From the NCBI RefSeq assembly GCF_012427845.1, contig NZ_CP038498.1:1426001-1490000 (forward strand): a stretch of 64,000 nucleotides of DNA. The letters are read 5' to 3'. The stretch's first letter is position 1. Each line of letters starts with the position of its first letter. Below the pieces are notes generated by a model. The model was not told where the DNA came from. It was given only the letters and a program-made list of their open reading frames with translations, and did not search any database. Of this stretch, positions 18,212 to 26,757 are shown piece after piece. This DNA comes from Pectobacterium punjabense (GTDB lineage Bacteria; Pseudomonadota; Gammaproteobacteria; Enterobacterales; Enterobacteriaceae). Position numbers and translations under genes: made by a program.

Positions 18212-19111
18212 ATGAACTTATCGATAAAACAATTACGCGCCTTTATCGCACTGACTGAAACTGATAATTTCACGCGTGCCGCTCAGAAAATAAATCTCTC
18301 TCAGCCTGCATTTAGTTCATTAATTGCCGGGTTAGAGGAAGAAGTCGGCTATCGACTATTTGACCGTGATACACGTAAAGTGCAACTCAATGCCGATGGT
18401 CTCCATTTCATTGACATTGCCCGTCGGCTGGTGCAAACCCATGATGATGCTGTCGGTGAGATCAAGTCGTATGCTACGGGGTACAAAGGGAAGATTGTGC
18501 TGGCGGTATTGCCGTCAATGGCGGTGGAATGGTTGCCTCAGGTGCTGGCGCAATATCATCGTGCTTACCCCAAGATAAAGGTTGAACTGCTGGATACACA
18601 GTGGGATCGCTGCCTGAAAGCGGTATTGGATGGACGCGCCGATTTGGCACTGACGGCAGGGCAGCCATCGCCGGGAACGTTCAGCTCTCGCATGCTGTTT
18701 GCCGACAGTTTTTACCTGATCTGCCAGAACTCGCACCCGCTAGCGCAGCGCGACAGTGTTGATGTGGCCGATGTGGCGCAATACCCGTTTGTCGGGTTCT
18801 GCAAAGGCACCAGCATCCGGCAGTATACCGATCAGCTTATCGAGCCGGAGGGCTTTAACTACGTGCTGGAAGTACGTCAATTGACCACCATGATGGGGCT
18901 GGTGGCGGCAAATTATGGCGTGAGTATTGTAACGGGGCTGACGCTGTTCCAGTTCCAGCACAAAGACATTGCGATTATTTCGTTCCGGGATCTATCGTTG
19001 CAGCGCGGCATCTATCTGGTGACGGATAAAGAACGGCAACTGTCGGTGTGCGCGAAAGAGTTTTATGATTTTCTTCTGGAGCGGGCGGAAAGTTTTGTTC
19101 CCGCCGCGTGA
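18212..19111 (+). CDS. LysR-type transcriptional regulator
   Basis: A 299-aa LTTR. The N-terminal helix-turn-helix is clear (NLSIKQLRAFIALTETDNFTR, then AAQKINLSQPAFSSLIAGLEE), followed by the FDRDTRKVQLNADG wing and a linker helix. Residues ~90-290 form the periplasmic-binding-protein-like effector domain. The start is ATG at 18212, matching LTTR length; the frame is open 37 codons upstream. The ribosome binding site is weak. Divergence from the CitMHS-AtuA-Ato operon makes it the likely regulator of that operon, with a pathway metabolite as coinducer. Confidence 0.92.
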   Translation: MNLSIKQLRAFIALTETDNFTRAAQKINLSQPAFSSLIAGLEEEVGYRLFDRDTRKVQLNADGLHFIDIARRLVQTHDDAVGEIKSYATGYKGKIVLAVLPSMAVEWLPQVLAQYHRAYPKIKVELLDTQWDRCLKAVLDGRADLALTAGQPSPGTFSSRMLFADSFYLICQNSHPLAQRDSVDVADVAQYPFVGFCKGTSIRQYTDQLIEPEGFNYVLEVRQLTTMMGLVAANYGVSIVTGLTLFQFQHKDIAIISFRDLSLQRGIYLVTDKERQLSVCAKEFYDFLLERAESFVPAA

Positions 19112-19115
19112 GAAC

Positions 19116-19162
19116 CCAAACCGCCCGCAGCGTAAGGCTTAACGCACGTGCAGGCGGTTTGG
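19116..19162. terminator. Inverted repeat between lysR-type gene and ypfN
   Basis: CCAAACCGCC at the left pairs with GGCGGTTTGG at the right, with an inner GCGT/ACGC stem. It lies between convergent genes. There is no T run outside the stem arms, so a bidirectional terminator is likely but not certain. Confidence 0.5.
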
Positions 19163-19174
19163 CGATGATAGGTA

Positions 19175-19366
19175 TCAGGGTTTTTTCTGCGGCCAGTCGT
19201 CGTCTTCATTGTCCCATTTGTCGTTGTTGTCACGATGTGGGGGCAATTTCGGTTTATTGAGCAGAAAACGCGTATGGTCAACGTTGCGCAATTCTTTGAT
19301 GCCGTTAATCAGCATGCCTATCAGGATAATCAGGATTATCCACCAGTAATCAGCCAGCCATGCCAT
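19175..19366 (-). CDS. ypfN: YpfN family membrane protein (UPF0370)
   Basis: A 63-aa single-pass protein: [20 protein letters not shown] is the membrane helix, followed by a charged cytoplasmic tail with the conserved [18 protein letters not shown] and an acidic [15 protein letters not shown] end. Closely similar to E. coli YpfN. It begins two bases after the M15 peptidase gene stop, so it is the last gene of the yffB-dapE-peptidase-ypfN operon. Function unknown. Confidence 0.92.
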   Translation of the reverse strand: MAWLADYWWIILIILIGMLINGIKELRNVDHTRFLLNKPKLPPHRDNNDKWDNEDDDWPQKKP

Positions 19367-19368
19367 GG

Positions 19369-20043
19369 TTACGCCTCATCAACATTATGAATATAACGGG
19401 TAAACAGCTGCGGCAAGTGCTGGCAAAGCCAGTGGTAGCCTGCAATATCTTCATCTTGCCAGGCGGCAAGGATGAGGTCGGGTGTAAGCTGTTCTTCCGC
19501 ATACTGTGCTAATGGATAATAGCTGATATGCCAGGGTTCGACTGCGACACCGCCGAGATCGTGCGCATAAGGCCGATAAAAACCGTATTCATGCATGTGT
19601 ACGCTCAGCCATGCATTCAGCGCGGCAAAATAACCGCCTTCTTCATATTCCCACGGCTCCAACTGAAGCGAGCTGTCTACGGGTAATAAATCAGGATCGT
19701 AGATATCAAGATCGCTGCCCCAATGGTGACGGCTGGAGCCGGGCATCGCAGACCAGCGTAGAATGGCTTCACAGCGCTCGCCGTCGTCCAGAGACGAGAC
19801 ATCCAGCGGTTGGCTGTTGGCATCCATGACGGGGCGTTCGCCATGAAACTTGCTATTCCAGATTTGACGCTGGCGCTCAAAATCGCGAAACGTGCTGGCG
19901 GGCTGTAGGTTGAATCCTGCCGTTTTGGCCGCGTGCTGTAGCGCCAGAAACGCGGTTACCGCCTCTGGCTGAAGACGGTGGCGACCCTGCAAAGCAACCA
20001 GATGCTGGTCGCTTTTACCGGTTAACATAGCTGGCGTCATCAT
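19369..20043 (-). CDS. M15 family (VanY/LdcB-like) peptidase, cytoplasmic
   Basis: A 224-aa zinc D,D- or L,D-carboxypeptidase-like protein. The M15B metal motif SxHxxGxxxD appears as [10 protein letters not shown] and the second motif as EPWHI, giving the His, Asp and His zinc ligands. [18 protein letters not shown] matches the substrate-side region of the family. No signal peptide or lipobox is present, which is unusual for wall-trimming enzymes and points to cytoplasmic turnover of muropeptides. ATGATGA at 20043 overlaps the dapE stop, so translation is coupled to dapE. E. coli lacks this gene between dapE and ypfN as I recall the map. Confidence 0.87.
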   Translation of the reverse strand: MMTPAMLTGKSDQHLVALQGRHRLQPEAVTAFLALQHAAKTAGFNLQPASTFRDFERQRQIWNSKFHGERPVMDANSQPLDVSSLDDGERCEAILRWSAMPGSSRHHWGSDLDIYDPDLLPVDSSLQLEPWEYEEGGYFAALNAWLSVHMHEYGFYRPYAHDLGGVAVEPWHISYYPLAQYAEEQLTPDLILAAWQDEDIAGYHWLCQHLPQLFTRYIHNVDEA

Positions 20044-21167
20044 GCGATGAGCTGCTCCATAATGCGCTGGTACATGCGGCTTAGCAGTTGCAGGTCTGCG
20101 GCGCTGACACATTCATCCACTTTATGGATCGTGGCATTAACGGGACCCAGTTCAACGACCTGTGCGCCCATGCGGGCAATGAATCGGCCATCGGAGGTGC
20201 CGCCATTTGTCAGCAGTTCTGGGGTAACCTCGTTGTAATGCTTGACGGCATTCACCACGGCATCGACCAGTTCGCCGCGAGCGGTTAGGAATGGCTGGCC
20301 GGAGAGCTTCCAGTCGATGGTGTAATTAAGCTGGTGGCGATCCAGTAATTCCGCTACGCGCTGCTGAATTAACACATCCGTTAATTCGGTGCTGAAGCGG
20401 AAATTGAACTGTACAAACAGCTCACCCGGGATGACGTTATTGCTACCCGTACCCGCCTGAATATTGGCGATTTGCATGGTGGTTGGCGGGAAGAATTCGT
20501 TGCCCTGATCCCACTCGGTAGCGATCAGTTCGTTGAGCGCCGGTGCTGCACGGTGAACCGGGTTGTCCGCCAGATGAGGGTAGGCAACGTGCCCTTGTAC
20601 GCCGTGTACGCGCAGATTCGCGGTGATAGAGCCACGACGACCGTTTTTTACTACATCGCCTACGACATGCGTACTGGACGGCTCGCCGACCAAGCAATAG
20701 TCCAATCGCTCGTTACGAGCCATCAGCGCGTCGACGACTTTTACCGTGCCGTTAACGGCGCTGGCTTCTTCGTCCGACGTAATCAGAAACGCCAGACGCC
20801 CCTGATGGTTGGGGTGGGCAGCGACAAAGCGCTCGGCGGCAATCACCATGGCGGCCAGCGAACCTTTCATGTCCGCCGCGCCGCGACCGTACAACATGCC
20901 GTCACGAATGATGGGTTCAAACGGCGGATGCTGCCAATGGCTTTCATCGCCGCTGGGAACCACGTCGGTGTGTCCGGCGAAGGCCAATGTTTTTCCTGTG
21001 CCGCGCCATGCCCAGAAATTTTGAGTATCGCCAAAATCCATCGCTTCGACGGTAAAGCCGATCGCCGTCAGGCGTTCAATCATGAGTGCCTGGCAGCCCT
21101 CGTCATTTGGGCTGAGGGAAGGGCGTTTAATTAACTGTTGAGCAAGCTCTATGACTGGGCAAGACAC
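20040..21167 (-). CDS. dapE: Succinyl-diaminopimelate desuccinylase
   Basis: A 375-aa M20 metallohydrolase that releases LL-diaminopimelate and succinate in the lysine/peptidoglycan branch. Zinc ligands and catalytic residues are visible: His66 in [11 protein letters not shown], Asp99 in [10 protein letters not shown], and the Glu pair 133-134 in [16 protein letters not shown] near the C-terminus is also typical. The start is GTG at 21167, giving the N-terminus [11 protein letters not shown] found in E. coli DapE; GAGAAC lies upstream inside yffB. One base separates it from yffB, and its stop overlaps the M15 peptidase start. Confidence 0.97.
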   Translation of the reverse strand: MSCPVIELAQQLIKRPSLSPNDEGCQALMIERLTAIGFTVEAMDFGDTQNFWAWRGTGKTLAFAGHTDVVPSGDESHWQHPPFEPIIRDGMLYGRGAADMKGSLAAMVIAAERFVAAHPNHQGRLAFLITSDEEASAVNGTVKVVDALMARNERLDYCLVGEPSSTHVVGDVVKNGRRGSITANLRVHGVQGHVAYPHLADNPVHRAAPALNELIATEWDQGNEFFPPTTMQIANIQAGTGSNNVIPGELFVQFNFRFSTELTDVLIQQRVAELLDRHQLNYTIDWKLSGQPFLTARGELVDAVVNAVKHYNEVTPELLTNGGTSDGRFIARMGAQVVELGPVNATIHKVDECVSAADLQLLSRMYQRIMEQLIA

Positions 21168-21168
21168 G

Positions 21169-21546
21169 TTATTTGTTCTCCGCAATAAATTTCTGATAGC
21201 TGTCGGTACTGAACCCAAGTAATGCATTGCCGTCATCGGCAATCAGCAACGGTCGTTTAATCACAGCTGGCTGTTCTAGCATCAGGTTTTTGGCAGCCTC
21301 TGCGCTGTCGCTGGTATCGCTGTTGATCCGTTCGCGCAGTTCTTCGCTGAGTTTACGCCAGGTCGTTCCGCGCGTGTTGAGTAAGGCATGAAGCCCCAAT
21401 TGGTCGATGAAACGCTGTAGCTGCTGTGCATCCAGACCGTCGGCGCGATAATCATGAAAATGGTACGCTACCTGTTGATCGTCCAGCCAGCGGCGCGCTT
21501 TCTTTATAGTGTCACAATTTTTAATGCCGTATAGGGTCAGCGCCAT
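21169..21546 (-). CDS. yffB: ArsC/Spx-family protein YffB
   Basis: A 125-aa thioredoxin-fold protein: [19 protein letters not shown] holds the single Cys of the ArsC/Spx family, TRGTTWRKL is the second conserved block and IKRPLLI the cis-Pro region. E. coli YffB has been described as a glutathione-dependent thiol reductase-like protein; the physiological role is open. It is the first gene of the yffB-dapE-peptidase-ypfN operon, as in E. coli apart from the extra peptidase. Confidence 0.93.
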   Translation of the reverse strand: MALTLYGIKNCDTIKKARRWLDDQQVAYHFHDYRADGLDAQQLQRFIDQLGLHALLNTRGTTWRKLSEELRERINSDTSDSAEAAKNLMLEQPAVIKRPLLIADDGNALLGFSTDSYQKFIAENK

Positions 21547-21721
21547 AGAGGGAAAATCCTTTCTGCTTATTGAGTTGCATGACGATTGCTGTACTGGACA
21601 GCACGGCTCGGCGGAGCCTAATCGTGCGATAGCCCAGCATGCCGAAAAAAGGCGGGGAGATCTACTGTGAACTGTGTAGCAGAAATAGGCGTCAGTACAC
21701 TTTTTATACTTTCATAACACT

Positions 21722-21750
21722 TTTACCTGATTAAAAAGTGTGCGTATAAT
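21722..21750 (+). promoter_or_regulatory. Sigma-70 promoter for ypfM
   Basis: TTTACC (21722-21727) and a perfect TATAAT (21745-21750) with a 17-bp spacer, 29 bp before the ypfM ATG. The -10 box is consensus; the -35 is partial. Confidence 0.7.
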
Positions 21751-21779
21751 GCGTCGCCGTTAATCACCAAGAGGTTCGC

Positions 21780-21839
21780 ATGGTAGAAGTAGAAGTGAGT
21801 ACTTGGAAAGATTTTATTGAAGCAATGTTACGTAAATAA
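21780..21839 (+). CDS. ypfM: YpfM small protein, 19 aa
   Basis: ATG to TAA encodes a 19-residue peptide, MVEVEVSTWKDFIEAMLRK, closely matching the E. coli small protein YpfM (WKDFIE and MLRK are shared). The gene has an AGAGG ribosome binding site, a consensus -10 promoter and a strong terminator. It keeps its E. coli position divergent from yffB. An amphipathic helix is likely. The function is unknown. Confidence 0.88.
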   Translation: MVEVEVSTWKDFIEAMLRK

Positions 21840-21890
21840 TAACGAGAAGTACTGTTAGTCATTGCATACCAGGAATAAAATCATACGAAT

Positions 21891-21924
21891 AAGCAGTATT
21901 GAGTCTCTCAATACTGCTTTTTTT
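21891..21924 (+). terminator. Rho-independent terminator of ypfM
   Basis: AAGCAGTATTGAG pairs with CTCAATACTGCTT around TCT and is followed by a run of T, a textbook intrinsic terminator about 50 bp after the ypfM stop. Confidence 0.93.
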
Positions 21925-22004
21925 CTATCCAAAAAGGGGAAACCTGAGTAAATAAAAGAGGCTATTATTGGCTAGCGTGCGAATTTTATTTTTCTCTATT
22001 TAAT

Positions 22005-22715
22005 TCATGATAATGGCTGATTAAGGGCGAATTTCGCGGCGGCGATGGCGTGGAGGTAACTCGTATCAAAAAGAGGAACCGTCGCATCTGCTGCACCGAT
22101 TAACAGCGGAATTTCCGTACAACCCAGAATGATGCCTTCTGCGCCTTGCTGTTCAAGCTGCTGGATAATGTCCCGATAAACCTGCCGCGAGGTGTCGTTA
22201 ATGTTCCCCAGACACAGTTCGTCGTAAATGATGCGGTTAACGGCCTCTTTCCCCACCTGATCGGGAACAATCACGTCCACGCCAAAGCGTTCCTGAATGC
22301 GTTGGCGATAAAAGTCTTGCTCCATCGTGTAGCGGGTGCCGAGCAAACCAACTTTCTTCAATCCGTGCTGTTTCAGACTGGCTCCGGTAGCATCGGCAAT
22401 ATGTAAAAGGGGGCGCTGGCTGGCGCGTTCAACTTCATCAGCGACTTTATGCATGGTGTTGGTACAGATGACGATCGCGTCAGCTCCCGCCTGACGTAAT
22501 CCTACGGCGATATTACCCAGCACGGTAGCAGCCTGAGCCCAATCCCCCTGTGACTGTAATTGTTCTATCTCGTGAAAATCGACACTGTGAAGGATGATTT
22601 TGGCGGAGTGCAGGCCACCTAGTTGGTTTTTCACATATTCGTTAATAATGCGATAATACGGGATAGTGGATTCCCAGCTCATTCCCCCGATAAGACCCAG
22701 CGTTTTACTTACCAT
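22005..22715 (-). CDS. ygeA: Amino-acid (aspartate/glutamate-type) racemase YgeA
   Basis: A 236-aa cofactor-independent racemase. The two catalytic cysteines are Cys84 in ICTNTMHK and Cys199 in GCTEIP. LIGGMSWESTIPYYRIIN at the N-terminus closely matches E. coli YgeA, which has broad amino-acid racemase activity. The start is ATG at 22715 with AGGGAGA upstream; the frame is open 41 codons further but without support. It is monocistronic, between ypfM and cspE, a position different from its E. coli context. Product D-amino acids could feed wall remodelling, which is inference. Confidence 0.9.
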   Translation of the reverse strand: MVSKTLGLIGGMSWESTIPYYRIINEYVKNQLGGLHSAKIILHSVDFHEIEQLQSQGDWAQAATVLGNIAVGLRQAGADAIVICTNTMHKVADEVERASQRPLLHIADATGASLKQHGLKKVGLLGTRYTMEQDFYRQRIQERFGVDVIVPDQVGKEAVNRIIYDELCLGNINDTSRQVYRDIIQQLEQQGAEGIILGCTEIPLLIGAADATVPLFDTSYLHAIAAAKFALNQPLS

Positions 22716-22933
22716 AGTGTCTCCCTTCGATATCATAAAAAGTAATGAATCAGCCAGAACTGAACTCTCCGCGTTCTGCATCGGATTAAAATAGGGCAAC
22801 CGGGCTACTCGGTATACATTTTTAGCGACTTTTATCACTTTTTATCCAACTTCAACTGGACAAAAGGTCAATCTATTGTTGTACTGTACGTGACACAGAT
22901 TTTGTGTCTTTCATTCATGTAAAGGTAAGTTTG

Positions 22934-23143
22934 ATGTCTAAGATTAAAGGTAGTGTTAAGTGGTTTAATGAGTCCAAGGGCTTCGGTTTCATTACTCCAG
23001 AAGATGGTAGCAAAGACGTGTTCGTACACTTCTCTGCCATCCAGAGCAATGGTTTCAAAACTCTGGCTGAAGGTCAGCGTGTAGAGTTCGAAATCACTGA
23101 CGGTGCCAAAGGTCCTTCTGCTGCTAACGTTAACGCTATTTAA
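22934..23143 (+). CDS. cspE: Cold-shock-family RNA chaperone CspE
   Basis: A 69-aa single-domain cold-shock protein. RNP1 KGFGFITP and RNP2 VFVHFSAI are intact, and the sequence is almost identical to E. coli CspE. The ATG at 22934 follows AAAGGTAAG and matches the family start; ten extra in-frame codons upstream are 5' leader. A long leader after the region near 22860 is usual for csp mRNAs. CspE binds nucleic acid and acts as a transcription antiterminator. Followed by a strong terminator and the convergent crcB, as in E. coli. Confidence 0.97.
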   Translation: MSKIKGSVKWFNESKGFGFITPEDGSKDVFVHFSAIQSNGFKTLAEGQRVEFEITDGAKGPSAANVNAI

Positions 23144-23160
23144 TTATACCGATTTCGTGA

Positions 23161-23188
23161 AAAACCCGCCGATGGCGGGTTTTTTTTG
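23161..23188 (+). terminator. Rho-independent terminator of cspE
   Basis: AACCCGCC-GAT-GGCGGGTT stem followed by eight T. It stands between cspE and convergent crcB. Confidence 0.95.
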
Positions 23189-23208
23189 CTTTATTTTTCA
23201 TGATGGTG

Positions 23209-23592
23209 TCAGAGTGTTGCCACCCAAGTGACCAAGGCAAACGCCAATGCGGTCATCAGCAATGAACCCGCCAGATTCAACAGGACGTGTAACCCCGCTG
23301 CCGCCAACTGCCCACTTTGCAGAAACATAACGACTTCTGCGGAAAAGGTCGAAAACGTTGTTAAGCCGCCGCACAGCCCAGTAGTAATCAATATTTTCCA
23401 GTCCTGATCGAGACTGGGATGACGCAGGAAGAAAGCGAGCGCGCCACCAATAACGAAAGCACCAATCAAGTTGGCAAGCAGGGTACCCAACGGCAACGCT
23501 GGATACAGATTGTTAAACTTAACGCCTAACTGCCAGCGCGCCACGCTACCGACTCCGCCGCCAATAAATACTGCGAGTAATGTACTAAGCAT
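23209..23592 (-). CDS. crcB: Fluoride ion channel CrcB/Fluc
   Basis: A 127-aa inner-membrane protein with four helices that dimerises (antiparallel) to export fluoride. The conserved block [16 protein letters not shown] (helix 3 break and Phe-box) is present, as are [13 protein letters not shown] at the N-terminus and [14 protein letters not shown] in helix 2. It is convergent with cspE, as in E. coli. Unlike E. coli, its 5' leader carries what looks like a fluoride riboswitch, so expression is probably induced by fluoride. Confidence 0.96.
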   Translation of the reverse strand: MLSTLLAVFIGGGVGSVARWQLGVKFNNLYPALPLGTLLANLIGAFVIGGALAFFLRHPSLDQDWKILITTGLCGGLTTFSTFSAEVVMFLQSGQLAAAGLHVLLNLAGSLLMTALAFALVTWVATL

Positions 23593-23695
23593 AGAAACCT
23601 TTCTTGGATTGCTTTTGCATGGATTGTTTCCGCATGGTTTTTTTGCGATCTCGGAGAGTTGTGGGCAGGACGCTACGCCCTCTCTGCGAGGTGGA

Positions 23696-23788
23696 CGTAG
23701 ACATCATTAGCCGAGTGGCGGTTGTACCCTATATCTCGGGCTGCCAGCGTTTTTGGTGGCGTTAGGGTAGGGAGGAATGTCATCTCCG
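23696..23788 (-). promoter_or_regulatory. Fluoride riboswitch (crcB motif) upstream of crcB
   Basis: Read on the minus strand the leader begins GGAGATGACATTCCTCC (23787-23771), then TAACGCCACC, a hairpin region, and GGCTAATGATGTCTACG (23712-23696). This order matches the crcB-motif consensus as I remember it (GG-GATG-CATTCC-CC, AACCGCC, GGCTGATGATGCCTAC). GACAT in the first block pairs with ATGTC in the last, replacing the usual GGCAT/ATGCC, a compensated change. GGAG/CTCC forms the neighbouring stem. Downstream, GAGAGGGC...GCCC...CTCTC could be the expression platform about 100 nt before crcB. Confidence 0.8.
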
Positions 23789-24052
23789 CTTTAGTATGAA
23801 AAGTTTACGCCGTCAGGCGGGGTTTTTGTAGTGATGCAGAGAGGAAAGTTGTAAAGCGATCTGAATGCGTGCGAAAGCGGCGTCTTACTTTGTTACAGAT
23901 GCAGATTGTGTCGTGCTGCGTAAGGTTTTACATAGAGGACATAGGGTACAAAGAATTTTTTCGACAACGATGTTTTTTTGACAACCACTATTCGACAAGT
24001 ACGAGTTCTCGTTTGCTGGCGTCTCCAGCCTCTGTAAATCAGGTAGGTTTGT

Positions 24053-24250
24053 ATGGAAGGTATCAGTATTGCCAAACTATTGGTGATTGGCGCATTAATC
24101 ATTCTGCTGTTCGGTACGAATAAACTTCGTAGCCTGGGCGGTGATTTAGGTACGGCGATTAAAGGCTTTAAAAAGGCGATGAATGACGATCAACCGACCA
24201 AGACAGATGACACGGCTGCGCTGAATGATTCGTCTCGCAAAGAATCCTGA
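24053..24250 (+). CDS. tatE: Twin-arginine translocase subunit TatE
   Basis: A 65-aa TatA/E-family protein: a membrane helix ([22 protein letters not shown]), the [21 protein letters not shown] amphipathic helix, and a short acidic tail. The length and its position immediately before lipA identify TatE, the TatA paralogue, rather than TatA of the tatABC operon. It forms or reinforces the Tat pore for folded proteins. GGTAGG lies just before the ATG. Confidence 0.94.
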   Translation: MEGISIAKLLVIGALIILLFGTNKLRSLGGDLGTAIKGFKKAMNDDQPTKTDDTAALNDSSRKES

Positions 24251-24266
24251 TCGCACTCCACATAAC

Positions 24267-24297
24267 AAAACGGACGGCAATTGCCGTCCGTTTTTTA
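24267..24297. terminator. Terminator between tatE and lipA
   Basis: CGGACGGCAATTGCCGTCCG is a perfect palindromic stem with A run on the left and T run on the right, so it can stop both convergent transcripts. Confidence 0.92.
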
Positions 24298-24333
24298 TTT
24301 CCACACAAAAAATGTGTAAAAAACTATGAGCGC

Positions 24334-25299
24334 TTATTTTACTTCGATGCCCTTTGCCTGTAGGTCGGCATGGTAGGATGAGCGAACAAACGGGCCACAG
24401 GCCGCGTGGGTAAAGCCCATCGCCATCGCTTCGGCTTTCATCTCATCGAACTCATCCGGGCTGACGTAGCGCTGTACCGGCAGGTGATGGCGGCTCGGCT
24501 GTAAATATTGTCCCAGCGTCAGCATCGTTACGCCGTGGCGGCGCAGGTCGCGCATGACTTCTACGATTTCAGCATTGGTTTCCCCCAATCCCACCATCAG
24601 GCCAGATTTGGTCGGGATATCGGGATGCGCGCTCTTGAAGTTTTCCAGCAGCTTCAGCGACCATTCATAGTTCGCACCGGGGCGAACCTGACGGTAAACG
24701 CGCGGTACGTTTTCCAGGTTGTGGTTGAACACATCCGGCGGCGTGGCGGTCAGGATTTCTAACGCGCGATCCATACGACCACGGAAGTCTGGCACCAGCG
24801 TTTCGATACGGATATTCGGGTTCTTGCGGCGAATGGCGCTAATACAATCCGCAAAGTGCTGAGCACCACCGTCGCGCAGGTCATCACGGTCAACAGAGGT
24901 GATCACGACGTAGCGCAAGCCCATGTCATGGATGGTCTGTGCCAGTTTCTCAGGCTCATTCGCATCCGGTGTAAGTGGGCGGCCGTGGGCAACGTCACAG
25001 AACGGGCAGCGACGGGTACAAATGGCACCCAGGATCATGAAGGTGGCGGTGCCGTGGTTGAAACACTCTGCCAGATTCGGACAGGACGCTTCTTCGCAAA
25101 CTGAGTGCAACCCGTTTTTGCGCATGGCCGCTTTGATTCCCTGAATACGGCTCGAATCCGCTGGAAGTTTAATCTTCATCCATTCAGGTTTGCGCAGAAG
25201 CTCTTGGCGTTCGGTAACAACAGTACGTACCGGGATTAGCGCCATCTTATCGGCATCGCGGTATTTGACGCCGCGTTCGATCTGAATCGGTTTACTCAT
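24334..25299 (-). CDS. lipA: Lipoyl synthase
   Basis: A 321-aa radical-SAM enzyme that inserts two sulfurs into octanoyl groups on lipoyl-dependent enzymes. The SAM-cluster motif is CTRRCPFCD. The auxiliary cluster cysteines are in [13 protein letters not shown], and the C-terminal RSSY ligand is in FVRSSYHAD. Length and sequence closely match E. coli LipA. It follows lipB on the same strand but 227 bp away, with the E. coli ybeF gene missing between them, so it probably has its own promoter in the AT-rich gap. Confidence 0.98.
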   Translation of the reverse strand: MSKPIQIERGVKYRDADKMALIPVRTVVTERQELLRKPEWMKIKLPADSSRIQGIKAAMRKNGLHSVCEEASCPNLAECFNHGTATFMILGAICTRRCPFCDVAHGRPLTPDANEPEKLAQTIHDMGLRYVVITSVDRDDLRDGGAQHFADCISAIRRKNPNIRIETLVPDFRGRMDRALEILTATPPDVFNHNLENVPRVYRQVRPGANYEWSLKLLENFKSAHPDIPTKSGLMVGLGETNAEIVEVMRDLRRHGVTMLTLGQYLQPSRHHLPVQRYVSPDEFDEMKAEAMAMGFTHAACGPFVRSSYHADLQAKGIEVK

Positions 25300-25526
25300 G
25301 TTTGCGTAAGTTCCAGTTCTGAATCGTTTCTTTAAATTTATTTTTCAAATTCAAAGGATTATGTTTTTGGTTAAACTTTTTTTTAAAAAACTATAAAAAT
25401 TATATCATCTTGCCTAATCACAATCAGCCTTTGCGCGATCAAAATGAAGAAATTATGTGAATAAAATGTAATTTATCAAAAAATGATCGCCTAACCGACT
25501 GATTTTTATTAACAGGATGAAATGCG

Positions 25527-26210
25527 TTAACCAGGAAGCGGCTCACCCTGAACGTCCAGATTCCACGAAACAAATTCGGGTGCGGAGTAGCCGACTAACT
25601 GCAAAAAGGTGTTTACCAGCACAGGGGCGGTGTCATCCAGCGTGACGCCCTGCACCAGATCGCTGATTTGCGTCATCTCCATTCCGGCGTAACCACACGG
25701 GTTAATGCGCAGGAAAGGAGAAAGATCCATGGCGATATTCAGCGCCAGCCCGTGAAAAGAGCAACCTTTACGAATACGCAGTCCTAGCGAACAGATTTTA
25801 CGCTCACCCACATAGACGCCGGGTGCATCAGGGCGCGCATGGGCGTCAATCTGGAAGTGTGCCAGTGTAGCAATCACGGTATTTTCAATCGCGGTGACGA
25901 GCTGACGAACGCCGAGCTTGCGGCGCTTTAGGTCAATCAACACGTACATAACCTGCTGACCGGGGCCGTGGTAGGTCACCTGACCGCCTCTGTCACTTTG
26001 AATAACGGGAATATCGCCGGGCATAAGGACATGTTCGGCTTTGCCTGCCTGACCCTGTGTAAATACGCGAGGGTGCTGAACCAGCCAGATTTCGTCTGGG
26101 GTTTTATCATCACGTCGGTCGGTGAAATTATGCATCGCCAGAGAGACGGGTTCATACGGCTGTACGTCAAATTGGCGTACGATGATCTTATCCTGTAGCA
26201 AGTGTGTCAT
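25527..26210 (-). CDS. lipB: Octanoyl-[ACP]:protein N-octanoyltransferase
   Basis: A 227-aa transferase that moves octanoate from ACP to lipoyl domains. The substrate loop [16 protein letters not shown] is intact. The catalytic Lys and Cys appear in [17 protein letters not shown] and INPCGYAG respectively. The ATG start gives the usual length. Located between ybeD and lipA as in E. coli. With LipA it makes the lipoyl cofactor for pyruvate and 2-oxoglutarate dehydrogenases. Confidence 0.97.
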   Translation of the reverse strand: MTHLLQDKIIVRQFDVQPYEPVSLAMHNFTDRRDDKTPDEIWLVQHPRVFTQGQAGKAEHVLMPGDIPVIQSDRGGQVTYHGPGQQVMYVLIDLKRRKLGVRQLVTAIENTVIATLAHFQIDAHARPDAPGVYVGERKICSLGLRIRKGCSFHGLALNIAMDLSPFLRINPCGYAGMEMTQISDLVQGVTLDDTAPVLVNTFLQLVGYSAPEFVSWNLDVQGEPLPG

Positions 26211-26357
26211 CTTCAGGTTAAGGAAAGGTGGGGAGATTATAACGGCGGGAAGCCTCAGCGAACAGCACTTTGCAAAATCACAAAACCCTGGCGCACTCGC
26301 CAGTTTCCCCGCCCGTTTTGATTACAGTACGACTTTTACAGAACGCTATGCCTTGCT

Positions 26358-26621
26358 TTATAGAACCATGCGCACGATGTCGATATTGCCCAGTTCTTCG
26401 TACAGCGTTTCCACCTGCTCAATGTGTGTCGCCGTGATGGTGATGGAAACCGAGTGATAATTCCCTTTGCTGCTGGGTTTGATCTGTGGGGTGTAGTCGC
26501 CAGGCGCGTGACGCTGTACCACTTCAACGACCAGATCGACTAATTCCGGCTTTGCCTCACCCATAACTTTGTAGGTAAAAACACACGGAAATTCAAGCAG
26601 TTCGTTTAATTTGGTTTTCAT
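26358..26621 (-). CDS. ybeD: DUF493 family protein YbeD
   Basis: An 87-aa protein nearly identical to E. coli YbeD, with an ACT-like beta-alpha-beta fold ([25 protein letters not shown], then [25 protein letters not shown]). A ligand-binding or regulatory role is suggested by the fold but unproven. It lies between dacA and lipB with 147 bp to lipB. Confidence 0.95.
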   Translation of the reverse strand: MKTKLNELLEFPCVFTYKVMGEAKPELVDLVVEVVQRHAPGDYTPQIKPSSKGNYHSVSITITATHIEQVETLYEELGNIDIVRMVL

Positions 26622-26682
26622 TTGCGCTCCAGAGAGGGGAATACCGTCGGTATTAGCACTGACATAGGTACATTATACTAAA

Positions 26683-26712
26683 AAATATAACTCCCGCGTT
26701 CTGCGGGAGTTA
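26683..26712 (-). terminator. Terminator of dacA
   Basis: AACTCCCGC and GCGGGAGTT form the stem; on the minus strand it is followed by ATATTTTTT. It lies 46 bp past the dacA stop. Confidence 0.88.
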
Positions 26713-26757
26713 TGGATGCTAGCTATATGGGGGCATTTTTGCCCCAGACAAGGGGGA

